Part shown: positions 47,160-59,873 of the stretch, one piece after another | Numbering within the stretch: the first letter of the stretch is position 1 | Layout of the letters: the number at the start of each line of letters is the position of its first letter | Source: Owenia fusiformis | Lineage: Eukaryota > Annelida > Polychaeta > Sabellida > Oweniidae | Reading direction: 5' to 3' | Assembly: GCA_903813345.2 (NCBI GenBank) | Contig: CAIIXF020000010.1 | Location: forward strand, 35,017,425 to 35,081,424 | Length of the DNA: 64,000 nt | The notes under the pieces: model-generated | Databases searched by the model: none | What the model saw: the letters and a program-made list of their open reading frames with translations, nothing else | Told to the model about the DNA's origin: nothing | Program-made: the position numbers and the translations under genes

Positions 47160-48406
47160 TAACATGTGTGAAAAGTAATCCTGTAACACCCCCTCCCTTC
47201 ATTTGGGAAAATAATGTGTGAAGGAACTCAAGGGAGGGATCGGGCATCTTTCGTGAAATACCCTTGGACCAAGGATGTGGGTCGGGATGAATGACTTTAG
47301 GGATGAGCCATTATCAATCCAATTATTTTGACCTCACTAGATGTTTTATTAAAATTGGCAAAGTCAGAGATACCTGTGTATAGGAGCATAAAGCATAAGC
47401 AATACATCAATTGAATAGAAAATTCGGATATCGTAATTATAATAGATTTACAATGGTTTCGAGTGGCATAATTGTACCTCAGTCAAATGCAATGTCACAG
47501 GAAAAATATAACCCTGCATGGTAGGTAAGAATCGGCTCTAATGTGTCCTATATTTCTTTGCGTAGTTATATATCTGTCATGTCATATATGTGTGGGTGGG
47601 GGGGGGGGGGGGCAGAATACAAATTGCAAGAAGTGCTGAGTTTTTTTGAGTTGAGATTTGAGAACCATGCATAAGACTGAATCTATGATATTCACCAGTT
47701 TCATTTGCAATAACTCCTCTCCACATGGCTCCGGCAATTATATAAGACAGTGTATTGGGTGTCTTATCTCTGACACATCTCTCTATCTAAGTATCTATGT
47801 TCTGACAGATTTGTTGTAACATTGTAAAATAAAACAGACGAAATGTGAGGGGAATTTTACGAGGTGATGACACTCTCGTGTCAACGTCTGCTAATAATTT
47901 GCTTGCGATTTACCGTGTTTTATTGCATTCTGGATAACCAAGGTATGAAGTTTTCATTGAAAATCAAACTGGTAAACGAGTATGGTTTTATCGTCTGCTG
48001 GTCGTCTGCTCGCAATCACCCATGCCCCATCGTCTGCTCGCGTTCTTCCCAATTTTTCGTCTGCTGATCGTCTTTCCATGATCATCTTTTTGAATCACCA
48101 CTTTTGACCGGTTTACAACTAGTATTGTCTGAGTATTAAAGCTTATTGTCCGACTAGTTCCAATAAATTTTACTATGACAATCTTTTCTTTCACTTTTGA
48201 TCAGTTTTGAGAATTTCAATAACCTTTGGATATTTGACGTTCGTTCCAAGTTTGGTACGTATGTTTGCAAATTGAAGCGTAAAAGATAAGATCATATCTT
48301 CCAAAAATTGATTTTGTGTATTGCCAAAGAAACAAGAAATAAGTGATGACTATCAGGAAGAGGTCGGACATCAGAATGCTGTTATCACTGCGGTAATGAA
48401 AGGGTA
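47160..48406. other. Non-coding stretch with CGTCTGCT repeats
   Basis: G run at about 47598-47611. From about 47990 to 48072 the word TCGTCTGCT recurs five times at irregular spacing. No gene supported. Confidence 0.5.
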
Positions 48407-48536
48407 GTCTTGCTTAAAAGACCCTGTACTCCCCCCCCTTTTTTCTTCTCTCTAGGTACATTGTACATTGCCAGGTAAAGAGAGTGAAGGTGACGGGGGG
48501 AGGGGGGGGGGGGTGGGTACAGTCTTTGAGCAAGAC
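48407..48536. mobile_element. TA-flanked MITE with GTCTTGC ends
   Basis: TA|GTCTTGCTTAAAAGACCCTG ... CAGTCTTTGAGCAAGAC|TA. About 25-bp imperfect inverted repeats, with a C run on one side and a G run on the other, so the strands can fold as one hairpin. Confidence 0.75.
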
Positions 48537-48614
48537 TATGAAAAGGAAGAATTCGATACTCAACATCGGATTCATCACTTGATTATGTACCGTTTAGGAT
48601 ATCTGATTTACGTA

Positions 48615-48916
48615 CACTTCCCTCCATAAGTTTGGCAACAGCATACCCTTTATTGCATTCGTTTGACTTCACTTCTAAATAGAGAGCTTTGTCTTCAGTA
48701 GTTTAAGACTCTGCACGCAGGGTAGCAACAGCAAATTTCCATTGGGTAGTATATCAAAGTCTGTCAATGTCTGAATCTTAATTTTGTTCATTAATTGTAA
48801 TAGTTTGGAAATTAATGACAATTTGGTGATTTTTTACATCGCTAAACATAAAAACAGGCTACTTTGAGAAGTGATCATAACGGAACTTCTGGTTGTCAAA
48901 CATATGAAGGGGAGTG
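48615..48916. mobile_element. MITE, TA/CACTCCCC family, interrupted by a second MITE
   Basis: TA|CACTTCCCTCCATAAGTTTG ... CATATGAAGGGGAGTG|TA. It matches 16679-17096 along its length except for a TA-flanked insertion at 48646-48722 and the absence of the 15-bp array. Confidence 0.85.
48646..48722. mobile_element. MITE, TA/CCCT family (copy 3), nested
   Basis: TA|CCCTTTATTGCATTCGTTTG ... ACTCTGCACGCAGGG|TA. A 77-bp deletion derivative inserted into the larger MITE; the host element reads continuously on either side. Confidence 0.85.
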
Positions 48917-50149
48917 TACGCTTTTGGAAATTTGTTTTACGTGAGTTGGATCACGGCCGTTCGCTTTCCATGTCTTATCTTTCTCTTATCTTGTTCGGTG
49001 TTGTTCTAAAGAATATGAATTTCCGTTATTCTTAGATGGAACAATATGATGAACTATACGTTGCCTTGGAGATGTATACGAATGGCAAGGAAGGGAAAGG
49101 TTGAAATCAAATGTATCTTAAATGTTGGCCCATTTTCCGAAACTCGAGGCACAAAAAGTTGAGACCAATTTCCCAAAAAGTGATCCACCCTCAATATTCC
49201 ATATGAAGGATTGCCTCAGGCTATGGATTCAAAGACACTCCTACAGAATGTTTAGAAACTGCAAAATCGTCGTTCATTCTATCTCACTCTCTTTAAGAAA
49301 TAGAACGCAATGGGCAATATGTAAAAATCAAACACCGAGTTTTAAAAGACATTTATGACAATGTTAAATGAATATAGTACGTATAAATTCCTATCAAAAC
49401 GAGTTTGGGTAATCGACTCACATCGAGTCATCGATTCACATCGTCGCTTTCCAAAGGGTCTGGAGAGGTAGGGACAACCGAAACCTTGAAAATCAAGATT
49501 ATTTTGGGTAGGACGGTGGGCGTTATCAATTAACAGATATGATTATATAATATTTGAAAAACTATAATCGACCATGTTATGACCTGTGCTAGCAAGTCGG
49601 CTGAACTTATCACCTTTCCTTATGCAATTGTGGTGGAACAGATGGATTCACAAATGTTTCATGGGTTCATGTTTTCAATGCAAAATAGAGTGACAACGGC
49701 AGTGATAAGTGAGGAATGAAGTAAACAGGCTTGTAGTTAACACTCCAAATTGTATAGAAATCCCCCAAAATCAGGCACTTCTTTCAAATTTAAAAAAGAC
49801 TGAATATGAAAAAGCAAGCATGCGATAATTCAAAATAGGAATTGTTGAGAATTAATGATGATAGAACTTTGAAATTAACTTTATTAATAACATGCAATGC
49901 TATTACCGAATATGACACTATTTTTAAATTCAAGATTTTTGTGGTTTGGATGTCAAGTATTTCCGTCTGTTGTCATGGTGTTACGTGTACTAGGTTAGCC
50001 AGGTAGAATTAAAAATACATTTGAACTGTTCACCTTTTGGGGCTGATCAATCGAATTCAACATGAATCAAATCCAAGAATAAACCGAACAAAATGTTACA
50101 TTTGCAAATTGCATCATAATACCGAACAAACTTGCGAGTGTAATAGACT
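48917..50149. other. Non-coding stretch with one dispersed repeat
   Basis: 49700-49820 is a copy of the 15365-15590 repeat. No gene supported elsewhere. Confidence 0.5.
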
Positions 50150-50574
50150 AGATGCGAGTAGAAATAATCTTGATTTAAGTCATCAAAAAATAAAAATTCA
50201 GTCAAACTGATGTCATATTTGGAATCTACATGTAGAATTACGTCTAGAAATGTGGTTTTGAAAAGAGTTTATCAACTTTGAAAATTTAATTTCCTTTGAA
50301 AATGTGACTTCTAGGTCGGGGAGATTCCCCATAGAGCCCATGTTGTAAAATCACAAAAAGTGAAATATCTTTTCTTGTGTTCGGCAGATTATATTTTCTT
50401 TTACTGGGCATATTTTAATTTGTATAACTATCAGATACAAAAGGGTAATATGGAAAAGTGAACCACTAAAACTGATGAATATGCAAGTTTAAGGGAATTC
50501 TGTAATACCCTGCCATGTTATTTCCCCCGACTCAGCCACCTGGTGGCGAAACTGGTAACTACCTACTCGCATCT
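50150..50574. mobile_element. Dispersed element with AGATGCGAGTAG ends (full copy)
   Basis: Starts AGATGCGAGTAG and ends CTACTCGCATCT, a perfect 12-bp inverted repeat. Interior landmarks are GTCTAGAAATGTGGTTTTGA, GGGGAGATTCCCCATAGAGC and CCACCTGGTGGCGAAACTGG. Other copies: 37962 (old), 55451 (reversed, truncated), 62997. Non-coding, 425 bp; no clear target duplication. Confidence 0.75.
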
Positions 50575-50854
50575 GAGTAATTGATCGACTTGCTAACACG
50601 TTTTTTATCGCTTTCATCAAAGAAAGAGCGGATATTCCGTCTATTTCTCTAATTTTTCTTGCATAAGACTAATCATTAAACAAATATTTCGACATAACCA
50701 AACACTTAACATGAACAGTCGTCTCCCTACATAACCCGATGGAACATCAATATCACACTCTTATCAGCAAGGATTAGAATAATTGGATATGATTGATATA
50801 TAATATCTATACCATCGATATGATAATGATATGATATTGATAATTGTAATCAGT

Positions 50855-50950
50855 TAAATGCAAACTGGATTTGAATGCTGTTTCAATATATAAAGATTGA
50901 ATTAGGTCTATAAGATGTGTATTTAGTATTTGATTAGTCTTCTTATAGAC
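50855..50950. repeat. Left arm of a ~100-bp inverted repeat (partner 53645-53745)
   Basis: GGATTTGAATGCTGTTTCAA, AAAGATTGAATTAGGTCTAT and AAGATGTGTATTTAGTATTT are matched in reverse at 53645-53745, about 2.7 kb away. Confidence 0.75.
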
Positions 50951-51368
50951 TAATGCTATTGTATTTCCAATCACAAATTCTGACCATCTGCAGCTTTGAT
51001 CTATCCCTTTCGATTTTATTCTCGTAGTGATCGCTTGGATAGAAGTAGAGAAGATTAGGCAATATCTTAATTAACTATACGTGATGTCAATTTTGGTCGA
51101 TATAATCAACATAAACCATTGAACAGAGTTTGAGATTATTGTTGTGCAAATTGGATAGACGTCTATTGTCAAATTTACAACAGTTCTCGTGAACAATTCT
51201 TCGTCAAGTTTTCTTACCTCTTTGTATTCAAACGCGTTTTGGTTTGATTTAAAACTTATGTTCAGACATTACACAGTTTTAAAATAAGGTGGTTGTACTT
51301 GTTAACGTAACAATATGCACACTAAGAGCAACACAATTTAAGTAAACATATTTCTCACCCTGTATGTA

Positions 51369-51952
51369 CAGGGTGGTCAAAAAAATGGAAACCCTGTCGC
51401 CATTTTACTCATATCTTTGTGATTTTGGGAAATTACTCCCTGATATTTAGCACATTTGTACATCATTCAATTTCCTACCAGCCTTCCATATTTCATGACC
51501 ATCAAATTGATAGTCACAATATTACAGCACTTTAAACAACATGCTCCATTGGCCAATATTGCAATTTCGGCAAACCTGCACCTATCATCCAAAATGTCCC
51601 TACCTAACTTCAACCTGTGGTGTTACACCAAAAAAGAGTGTACGAGAATAACCCCAGGACAACTGCAGACCTCAAAAAGCAGATCATCCATGTCATTCAG
51701 GCCATACCTGCTGAAAAATGTAGTCAGATCATTGACAACCTGTTCAGATTTGCCAATAGTGCGATGGTGGCCACATTGGGGCATCTTGTTCAAAGTGCTG
51801 TACCATTGTGACTATCAATCTAATGGTCATGAAATACTGTTAGCTGGTAGGAAATTGAATGTTGTACATGTGTGTCAAATTTCAGGGAATAATTACACAA
51901 AATGACGAAGATATGAGGAAAATGCAGGGTTTCCATTTTTTTGACCACCCTG
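51369..51952. mobile_element. Mariner-type element with ~165-bp terminal inverted repeats
   Basis: TA|CAGGGTGGTCAAAAAAATGG ... CCATTTTTTTGACCACCCTG|TA; the outer 28 bases are perfect, and similarity between arms continues to about 165 bp. The centre keeps a transposase 3' remnant. 584 bp, non-autonomous. Confidence 0.85.
51603..51811 (+). pseudogene. Mariner transposase C-terminal remnant
   Basis: One frame gives FNLWCYTKK and the next gives KRVYENNPRTTADLKKQIIH, IQAIPAEKCSQIIDNLFRFA. This is the C-terminal pattern of mariner-type transposases (LW.Y.K..VY...P.T...LK..I...I..IP). The switch of frame falls in the A run near 51632. No catalytic residues remain. Confidence 0.75.
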
Positions 51953-51954
51953 TA

Positions 51955-53644
51955 GTATAGTCGTACACATATTTATGTTACACATTGTATTTTGATCAAT
52001 TTATTACAAAAATCAGCTGGAAGAAATGTTGCCCCTTGTGCTTTCTTACTCAACCATAACAAGTGTTTCTGCAGAGGTGGAACAGAAACAGTTCGAATAA
52101 ATCGCAAATTCGATCCATATGTTGACGAGTATTTTTAAACTCATCTTTTAGACCGAATTAAAGATTACCTAGTTTTTCGTGATATTGAACTCGATCAACC
52201 TCGTTCTTGACATTTCACGAACACGATAAAAGAAATGGCGATGAAATAAAAAGTGCACTCACATGGAGTCAATTATTCAAAATTCAATGTAATGCAGATT
52301 TTTATACACGTTTTTGACATATAAAACTCTGACAATATCAGAAACTTCTTCCTATTTTTTCCGAGAAAAATGAGGAAATGAATAACGAGCAGACGATAAT
52401 CGGAAGCATTTCAGACGAGATATGTGATTACCAGATAACTAGATGAATAAATTGATCTGTGAATCTGAAGGTTATTCGAACGAAAATAACTTATAACTAG
52501 AGCCAAATTATAAACCGCAAAATAGAGAAGAACAAGGGTTTTTGAATGAAATTAAGTTTATCAACGCATTGTTAACACATTAAATTGTATAAAATTGAGA
52601 AAAGGTGAAACACCTCTGGGAAATTTTAGAGAAAAACATGAAATCAGCGTGACATGAGAGCAATTTGAACGCGGACTATTGAATACTATAATCGGCTAGA
52701 CATTCCCAGATACAATTCTTCATATTTCCGTTTGCATCAGGAATAATCTATCTGGCCATCTATTTTCTTTATAATTATACCGGTCAATTCTCCGGATTCT
52801 ATGAATGTTTATATCTTTCCGCACCTTGTGCAATGATCTTAAAATCGTATTTTATTCTAAATGGCTTGTTGACTCGGACTTTCATTGTCACGCTTCGTGA
52901 AGAGTTCACCGGTACGTTTCAATTTTAGTCAATTTTTCTCCTTCCAAAAAGTAAATGCTGTTGTTTTGGGGAAACTATTTATTTGGAGCATTTTATGTAA
53001 GGGCGAGTTCGAAATTAATCGGATACCTTCACTTAATAAGAGATTACTTTTATTAACAAGCGATTAAACAATTACCGCGTTTTCGACCTTACAAATAGCC
53101 AATCAAAAATTATTACCCTTTGCATTCGTTTAACTTCGCTTCTTAAAAGAGAGCTTTAAAACTAAACTGGACGTGTGCAATTGTAAAAAATTAAAGGTTT
53201 CTCATGTACGAAAGCATGAACTAGGTTATTCCATTTTCTTTTTGGGCAAGTTTCTTGTAATTTCTCCGCATGATTCCGAACTTGTGAGATTCTGAAAATG
53301 CTATTTCAGACTAAATTTGAACCCATCGACCCCCCCCCGGATACGGGCCTGCATACGAAACCGTCTTTGACTGCACGTCTTTTAATGTTGCCAGTGCCAT
53401 ACCTAAATAAAATATACTAGTCTTCAAATAGGCAAGAACATTTAAGGCAAACCAAACCAAAACGGAATTGCTTCTTGAATACCCAGATCATTGTCCCTGA
53501 CCAAAATGAACATCGACTTTGTTTATCAAGATATGGTCAAATCTGCTCCGATAAGAGGTCACAACAAGAATGAAATCGAAATGAGCAAATAAAGCAATGC
53601 CGCAGGTGGCTAAAATTAATGACTAAAACTACAATGGCTCAATG
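51955..53644. other. Non-coding stretch
   Basis: 53116-53155 carries one end of the TA/CCCT MITE family without its partner end. 53329-53353 carries GGATACGGGCCTG, like one end of the element at 57791. No gene supported. Confidence 0.5.
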
Positions 53645-53745
53645 TATAAGAAGACTAATCATATACTAAATACACATCTTATAGGCCTAATTCAATCTTT
53701 ATGTATTGAAACGGCATTCAAATCCAATTGACACCTAATTGATTA
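53645..53745. repeat. Right arm of inverted repeat (partner 50855-50950)
   Basis: Reverse complement of the left arm with about 90 percent agreement by eye. Confidence 0.75.
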
Positions 53746-54621
53746 GAGTTGTTATCCGGTTGTTATATCAATGATACAGATACTATACAATGGTATAGTA
53801 TTGAATATGCAACCATCCAAAATTAAAAAATCTCAAACTGTTTTGGGGACTTTTTCGATAGAAAATCCGACAGTCGACATTGTTCGACTACCATGTTACT
53901 TCAGAAGGGCGAATTCGAATCCATCCGCGGTCGCAAATTCCCTGTTTCTGTGCGATCGCATTTTTAACGTGCCACCGTCTGCGTTTTTCGTTTAGTAGTT
54001 TTATTCACGGATTACGCCCCTGGCATTTTTTTGATGGACTACCTGGATCGATTGAGATGGGATAGCAGACAAGAGAAATCTGGTTATGCTTAAAGAATCG
54101 ATGAATAAAGAACTTGTTAACATGTCGACTTAAACTAGTCATTTGTTTGAGAGTGCTGGTTTTGTAATCAAAGGAGGATTTATTTTGTGGGTCGTAAAAC
54201 ATTCAACCTTTAGTAAGAAAGTATTTCAGTTTCGCGGGCACAGTTTCATCAATCAATGGAAGCCTTACATTTGACTGAAATACCACGCTGTAGAAAACGC
54301 TCTCCTCGAATTAAAAAAAGAAACGCACCGATGAGTCATACCATAGGCTTTCAATATAAAATATATTTTTTCAGAATCTTTATCAAAATTCTCATTTTTC
54401 ATATTTGTTGAACATCGTTTTAAAATGTCAGGAAGATATGTTTGATAAATTGATAGCATATTTAACAATTTTTATTGAGTATTTGTATATTTATTAATAT
54501 ATAATGTAGTTAATAGAATGAATTATTTAGCAGCATATTTTGAAATAATTTCTAGTTTTCCATAATATTTCATATTTGTTGAACTAATAATTTCTGTAGA
54601 ATAAGTCCAAGATTTCCAACT
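53746..54621. other. Non-coding stretch
   Basis: Nothing supported; short open frames only. Confidence 0.4.
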
Positions 54622-54866
54622 GAGCCTGGCCATAGGAAAACCGGTCTTATCACAAAAAATTGAAATTGTGAGTCAAAAATGTGCCCAAGATTAAGAGGAA
54701 AATGTGCTAAATTCAAATTCAACTGATTGGTTTATACATGCAAGGAAAAATTGTTAAGACACAAGTCATGGCTCATTTGAAAGGTCTCTTTGTGCTTTTA
54801 AAGATAAACAAAAAATCAGAATATTGAAAAATATGTGATAAGACCCCTTTTCCCGTGGCCTGGCTC
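54622..54866. mobile_element. MITE with GAGCCTGGCCA ends
   Basis: GAGCCTGGCCATAGGAAAAC then GGTCTTATCACA on the left is matched in reverse by TGTGATAAGACC...GTGGCCTGGCTC on the right (about 34-bp imperfect inverted repeat). Non-coding. Confidence 0.75.
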
Positions 54867-55450
54867 CATTACTCTTTTTTAGCAATAAAGGTAACCCCAG
54901 CTTTTTTACCAACTATTATCATTTAGGATTTTCATAAATATTCGGACACTACTCAAGGTAGCCTCATTAGGGTGTTTCATTTTCTCAAAAATGTCCTCAG
55001 ATTCCAACGGCCCTTTAACACGGGGTTACAAATGGTGCTGGTAGTTCACTGATTGAAATCGGATTACGTTTAAACTGGTCCGTCGGTCATTCTTTCGGTC
55101 ACAGTTGACGCCCACTTTTCAATGGAAAACATTGTTTCGCACTTCTTTGCTCATCATTTGCCGGTAATGGTTTTAACTCTAGTTGAAAGCCCATGTCTTA
55201 AACAATTTTCCTGTTATGATTTTGATTATATATAGATCAAGGCACTCTCTCTCAATTTATGCAAATTAGACTGTTCTGGCCCTTTTTATCGCCGAGATAT
55301 TGCCAGTCTACGAATCCTGGGGAAGGGGTCAGAATAAAAATTGATTTCAGCCACTTTTATTCCTAAAACATGTTTTATTAGATTTTAAATGGGATATTTT
55401 GTTGATAACAATTCTCTGAAATATTCAAATTGTTGATAAAAACATTCTCA

Positions 55451-55746
55451 GATGCGAGTAGGTAGTTTCGCCACCAGGTGGCTGATTCGGGGGAAATAAC
55501 ATGGCAGGGTATTACAAAATTCCCTCAAACTTGAATATGCATCAGTTTTAGTGGTTCACTTTTAAAATTACCCTTATGTATGTGATAGTTATACAAATTA
55601 AAATATGTCCAATAAAAGAAAATATTATCTGCCCAACACAAGAAAAGATATTTCACTTTTTGTAGTTTAACAACATGGGGTCTATGGGGAATCTCCCCGA
55701 CCTAGGAGTCACATTTTCAAAGAAAATTAAATTTTCAAAGTTGATC
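55451..55746. mobile_element. Truncated reversed copy of the AGATGCGAGTAG element
   Basis: Begins with AGATGCGAGTAGGTAGTTTC (the family's right end reversed) and runs through GGGGAATCTCCCCGACCTAG to ATTTTCAAAGTTGAT, then stops. The last ~100 bp of the family are missing. Confidence 0.75.
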
Positions 55747-55897
55747 CTGTTCATGATATATCTGGAAAGTTTCAATAGTTCAATTAAATTGAAGTAATTC
55801 TGTAATTGTAATATTATCCTAATGTCATTTATTGAAGATAAGACATGGATCTAACAGAACCATTTGTTTTTGTGTGGTTAAAGTACTCGGGTGCACC

Positions 55898-55988
55898 CCA
55901 GTTGTCCGAAACCCAGTTCTCCGAAACCCAGTTCTCCGAAACCCATTTTTCCGAAACCCAGTTGTCCGAAACCCAGTTGTCCGAAAAA
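55898..55988. repeat. 15-bp minisatellite, six copies (partner 62822-62911)
   Basis: Unit CCGAAACCCAGTTST. The same unit, on the other strand, forms the array at 62822-62911. Open frames (SETQFSETQ-like) are artefacts. Confidence 0.9.
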
Positions 55989-57524
55989 TTTAGTCATAAT
56001 TTATCAGATAAAGGGGGACGCACCTCAAGCCAGTTTCATGTCATGTATTAGGCAAAATTAATGGCATGGACGCATTCTGATGTATAGATCTCTCTCTCAC
56101 TTTTAATTGCATCCATTACACGGCGTTACCAGAATGACAGGAACGGGGGATTTATTTTACATTGTGATTCTAAAAAAGGTCATCAAAACACATTATATAT
56201 TACGGAACAGTTGATCTTATCTTATTCAATATATTTTATATAGGCAAAATAAAATGAAACATTTTGAAACCGATAAAATAAGTTAACGCATAAAACTTTA
56301 AGAATAAACAGTACACATATTACGTTGTCAAAATGTTTCGTCGCATTTAATTTCTTAAGTCTCTGTCTCTTATCAAATCGTAAAATGTAAAAGAACAAAA
56401 CATTCTAAACGTAATCACTTGGGTTTAACTGGAAACGAAGACAGGCTGTCCTCGTATCAAATTGGATGTTCTCTCATTCGCAAGAAGTTTCATTTTCGCC
56501 ATGTACTCACTTCATCTTTTTGAATTTAATCTCTATTTCTCGAACAGAGTACCTAAATGAAGAATAATTTTTGGTTTCAAAAGATGTACACGACGTCAAC
56601 TTTACTAAATAAATGCCCACTGGCTTGGGAAAACTATTTCCCTTTTATGAACGCCCATCACACATTGGAAAAATGTTGTTCCCTCTCAAAAAGCCCCATG
56701 GGGCATAAAGAAAATTGGTTTAAAAATTGTAGACCCCTATGTATGTTAATATGTAAACGCCACTTTGCAATGAGAATAGCATAATTTAACTTTTTTTATT
56801 TGAAGATCTGTATCACCTGTATTTTCATCTTTCGACAGTTTTTATTAGGCTAAATACTAGCCCATGGAGGAATCGTTCAGTTGATATTTACTCTCAAATA
56901 CACCCTTTACCAATGAAAGAGTGCTCGTTCATAGAGCTGGATGGATTGGAGTGAAATGTGTCAAGTGGAACATTTCAGAGTGCCAAGACCAACTCATTAA
57001 TGTTAAATGGACCTCTATAAGTGGGATACCTCTCATCCCACTTCATCCATTAACGATTAAGGCATTAACATTTACATTGTTACAGCCTGCCATTTGTTAC
57101 AAACACCGGGTGCTGACCCCTTAAATATAGGGTCTGAAGCTCAAATCTAGGGTCAAATGGATGGCAGAATATATAACTGTTAAGCAATCTTTGCCATTTC
57201 AATATATAGTTAAAATATTTAGTGAGGCAAGCAGATGTACGTATATGTTAATACAAATGTAAGTTTAAGGTTTTATGACTGTAAATTGAAGCATTATATA
57301 TTTTTGGATAAACATGCAAGTCCTAGAGACATATATTCAACCTTGCTGGAACTTATAGCAACTAAACATATTTGGAATCATTTTAAATTAATCTTTGTGA
57401 AATTCAAAATAGTCAAATGCTGTTTCAACATACTTGGATTCTTTTAAAGCAATCCAAAAATAAAAAGTGGCCAATTTCAAATACAAACTTTTACATTACA
57501 TTCTACCATGCAAACAATTACTTC
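55989..57524. other. Non-coding stretch with a hairpin
   Basis: A perfect hairpin at 57019-57043 (AAGTGGGAT / ATCCCACTT, 7-base loop) is extended by TTAATG...CATTAA-like pairing outward. No gene supported. Confidence 0.45.
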
Positions 57525-57725
57525 CAGGGCCGGATCTGGGAATCAACAAGGGGGGCAAATTCAGGTCAGAGAAAAAACTTCCCTTTAACCCAAAATTTGG
57601 CCAAAATTTTGAAATTTTGAGGACCGTTTTCTTAAAAATTTGGCCTGAAATTGAAAAATACGGCCTTAAAAGGCCCAGTATTGACCAAAAGGATCTTTTA
57701 AGGCTTTTTTCTGGGTTCGCCAGTG
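57525..57725. mobile_element. MITE, GGCGGATC family (copy D)
   Basis: Starts CAGGGCCGGATCTGGGAATC, ends GGGTTCGCCAGTG. Flanks ACTTC / ACTCC (one mismatch). Family interior with TTCAGGTCAGAGAAAAAACT. Confidence 0.8.
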
Positions 57726-57790
57726 ACTCCTAAGATCATGATGGAAACTAATTGTTAATGACAAGTGTGATATTTTCAGACAAGTAGAAT

Positions 57791-57994
57791 CAGGCCCGTA
57801 GCCAGGATTTGCCAAGGGGGGGGGGGGGGGGGGGGTTCAGTTTTCAAAAATTTCCAGGGGGGGTTGACATTTGACAATTTAGGCCCAAATATGGTCAAAA
57901 TCACTTGAAAAGTGCTCAAAATGGTGAAAAACTGCATGATTTTGAAATAATTTTTGGCCAGTGGGAGGGACCCCCCCCCCTGGCTACGGGCCTG
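57791..57994. mobile_element. MITE with perfect 16-bp ends CAGGCCCGTAGCCAGG
   Basis: Both ends are perfect inverted copies and AGAAT lies on both sides (57786-57790 and 57995-57999). The interior begins with a long G run and ends with a C run. Same 5-bp target length as the GGCGGATC family, which suggests a related transposase, possibly of the hAT type. Confidence 0.85.
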
Positions 57995-57999
57995 AGAAT

Positions 58000-59873
58000 A
58001 CTATAAATATTTGTTCTTTCAATATCATAGAGTAGGCCTACTAATGTAATAGACCCACTTGAAAATTATATTTTAGATGATTTTAAAATTGAATTAAGCT
58101 TGAAAAAGTATAAAACTCTTGTCTTTGGCTATAAGGTACAAGACACTAAGTATACTTATTTTGATGAATGGTTAAACAACTTATGTTACATTATATTTGT
58201 TGTAAGCTATTGTAATAATGTTTTAAATAATTGCAATTGTATCTATTTAAAAAAAATATTGCAATATTGTAAAATGACCTGATGTATACAAAGTTATAAA
58301 ATAAGAAATATATACATGATTTAAAAAGAAAAAAGGAGTGCTGTCTCTGAATGCAGAATGCCAACTGCCGAACACCATCCACATGTTTACGACATTCCTT
58401 TCCGGCATTTGTTTTTTTGTTCTTCTCCTGAAATGTATTTGCTTGAGGATAATCAGAGAAAATGCGTATACGTATGAATTTGCGTTGCATATTCTTTCAC
58501 GCAAACAAACGGGTGTGACTTAAATTTCTTCAGCAAATGCGTGACAATACGCAAAAGTAACGTTTTTGACCTTTCCAATGTAGAAGAATGTCAGCAAAGG
58601 GTAACATCTCAAATATAGGATGAGATTTGAACGTCATTGCAGATGATCTTTTTTAAAATTGGGTTTTTGGTTGGATTGAAGCAAGTAGAAAAATGACCTG
58701 TTTTTACCGTTTTTACGCCAAATATCTCAAAAAGGTAAATATGCAATGCTGGCCTGAAATTAAACGCTCCGAAGTGAATGCAAGGGCGTTTGGCTTGAAC
58801 ACCGTGTATACTAGTGAGCAATTTGTAGATAATGCTTAAAGGGTGACGCATATCGTTTAGCAAATCGAACGCTCGTTTCTGGTGTTGCTCACCGTTTAGT
58901 ATAAAAGGCCCGATCCCGGAATAATACTCAAGGGTTCACAGGCTCGAGGTCGTTGTGTCAACACCTATAACTGTTATATAGCATAAGTATATTATAGATC
59001 GTCACATATTTATAAAACGGTGATTTTTATTTTGACAAATCAATTCCACATTTATGGGTGAAGTTTCAGGATCTTCTATTTGACTGTGTATAATAAGGAA
59101 AAAATGACATCTAAATTTCCCCATAACGTAATAGCACACAGCTTGGTATATGAAATATCCTACAAATGAAACAAAGCAGTTCTAATACAAGGATTTATAT
59201 TGGCTGTTGTACATATTCTTTGAACGCAATCACTCTATGGATAATGTTTTCAAAATCATTATAAACGGATTACTTTATCTCAAAGACAATTTCAATAAAC
59301 TGGATTTTACAGAACTCCCCTTATTTCTTAAAAATGGACTGATCCAGTCGATTCGCCTGGAGCCGCCATATTGTTTTTATACGGGATGCTTATCGGAACA
59401 CTTAAATCTAATATAAGCACACTACTATACCTTGCATTTGGTGTTCATGAGCAACCCATTTGGCTTATTAGTAATGGTTATGTATTTGTTTTTATTTGTC
59501 TGTTCCTTATGAATGGTTTATCGGTTGAAAATTAGATGCTAGTAGGGCACTTTCAAAAATATATTAAACAATTCAATTAGACAAACAAAGTATCTTATGC
59601 ATTTCTAGGTGTTAGGTATAGTAGTGTGATAAGGTGGCAATAATTATTACAGAGGGGCCATTCAACGACCATGTACCAGTGTCGAAATATGTTTCAGTTT
59701 GGATATTTCATCTAGACTAACATCTAGTTTTATTATCTACAAAGAAACCCCCTAGATAAACCTTATTTCAACTGATATTCCTCTAAAACATGATGGATCT
59801 TAAAAATATAAATACAGAATATCACATCATTTTGAGTGATATCATTTTTATCGCCGAGTTGATGTCCGGTTAG
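58000..59873. other. Non-coding stretch with a TATA-like site
   Basis: TATAAAAG at 58900-58907 is followed by GC-rich sequence, a plausible core promoter, but I see no gene that it clearly serves. A 69-codon frame at 59207-59416 is unrecognised. Confidence 0.35.

Noticed and set aside
58900-58907. Promoter with TATAAAAG
   Set aside because: Not called as a promoter feature because no downstream gene is supported; noted only in the stretch description.
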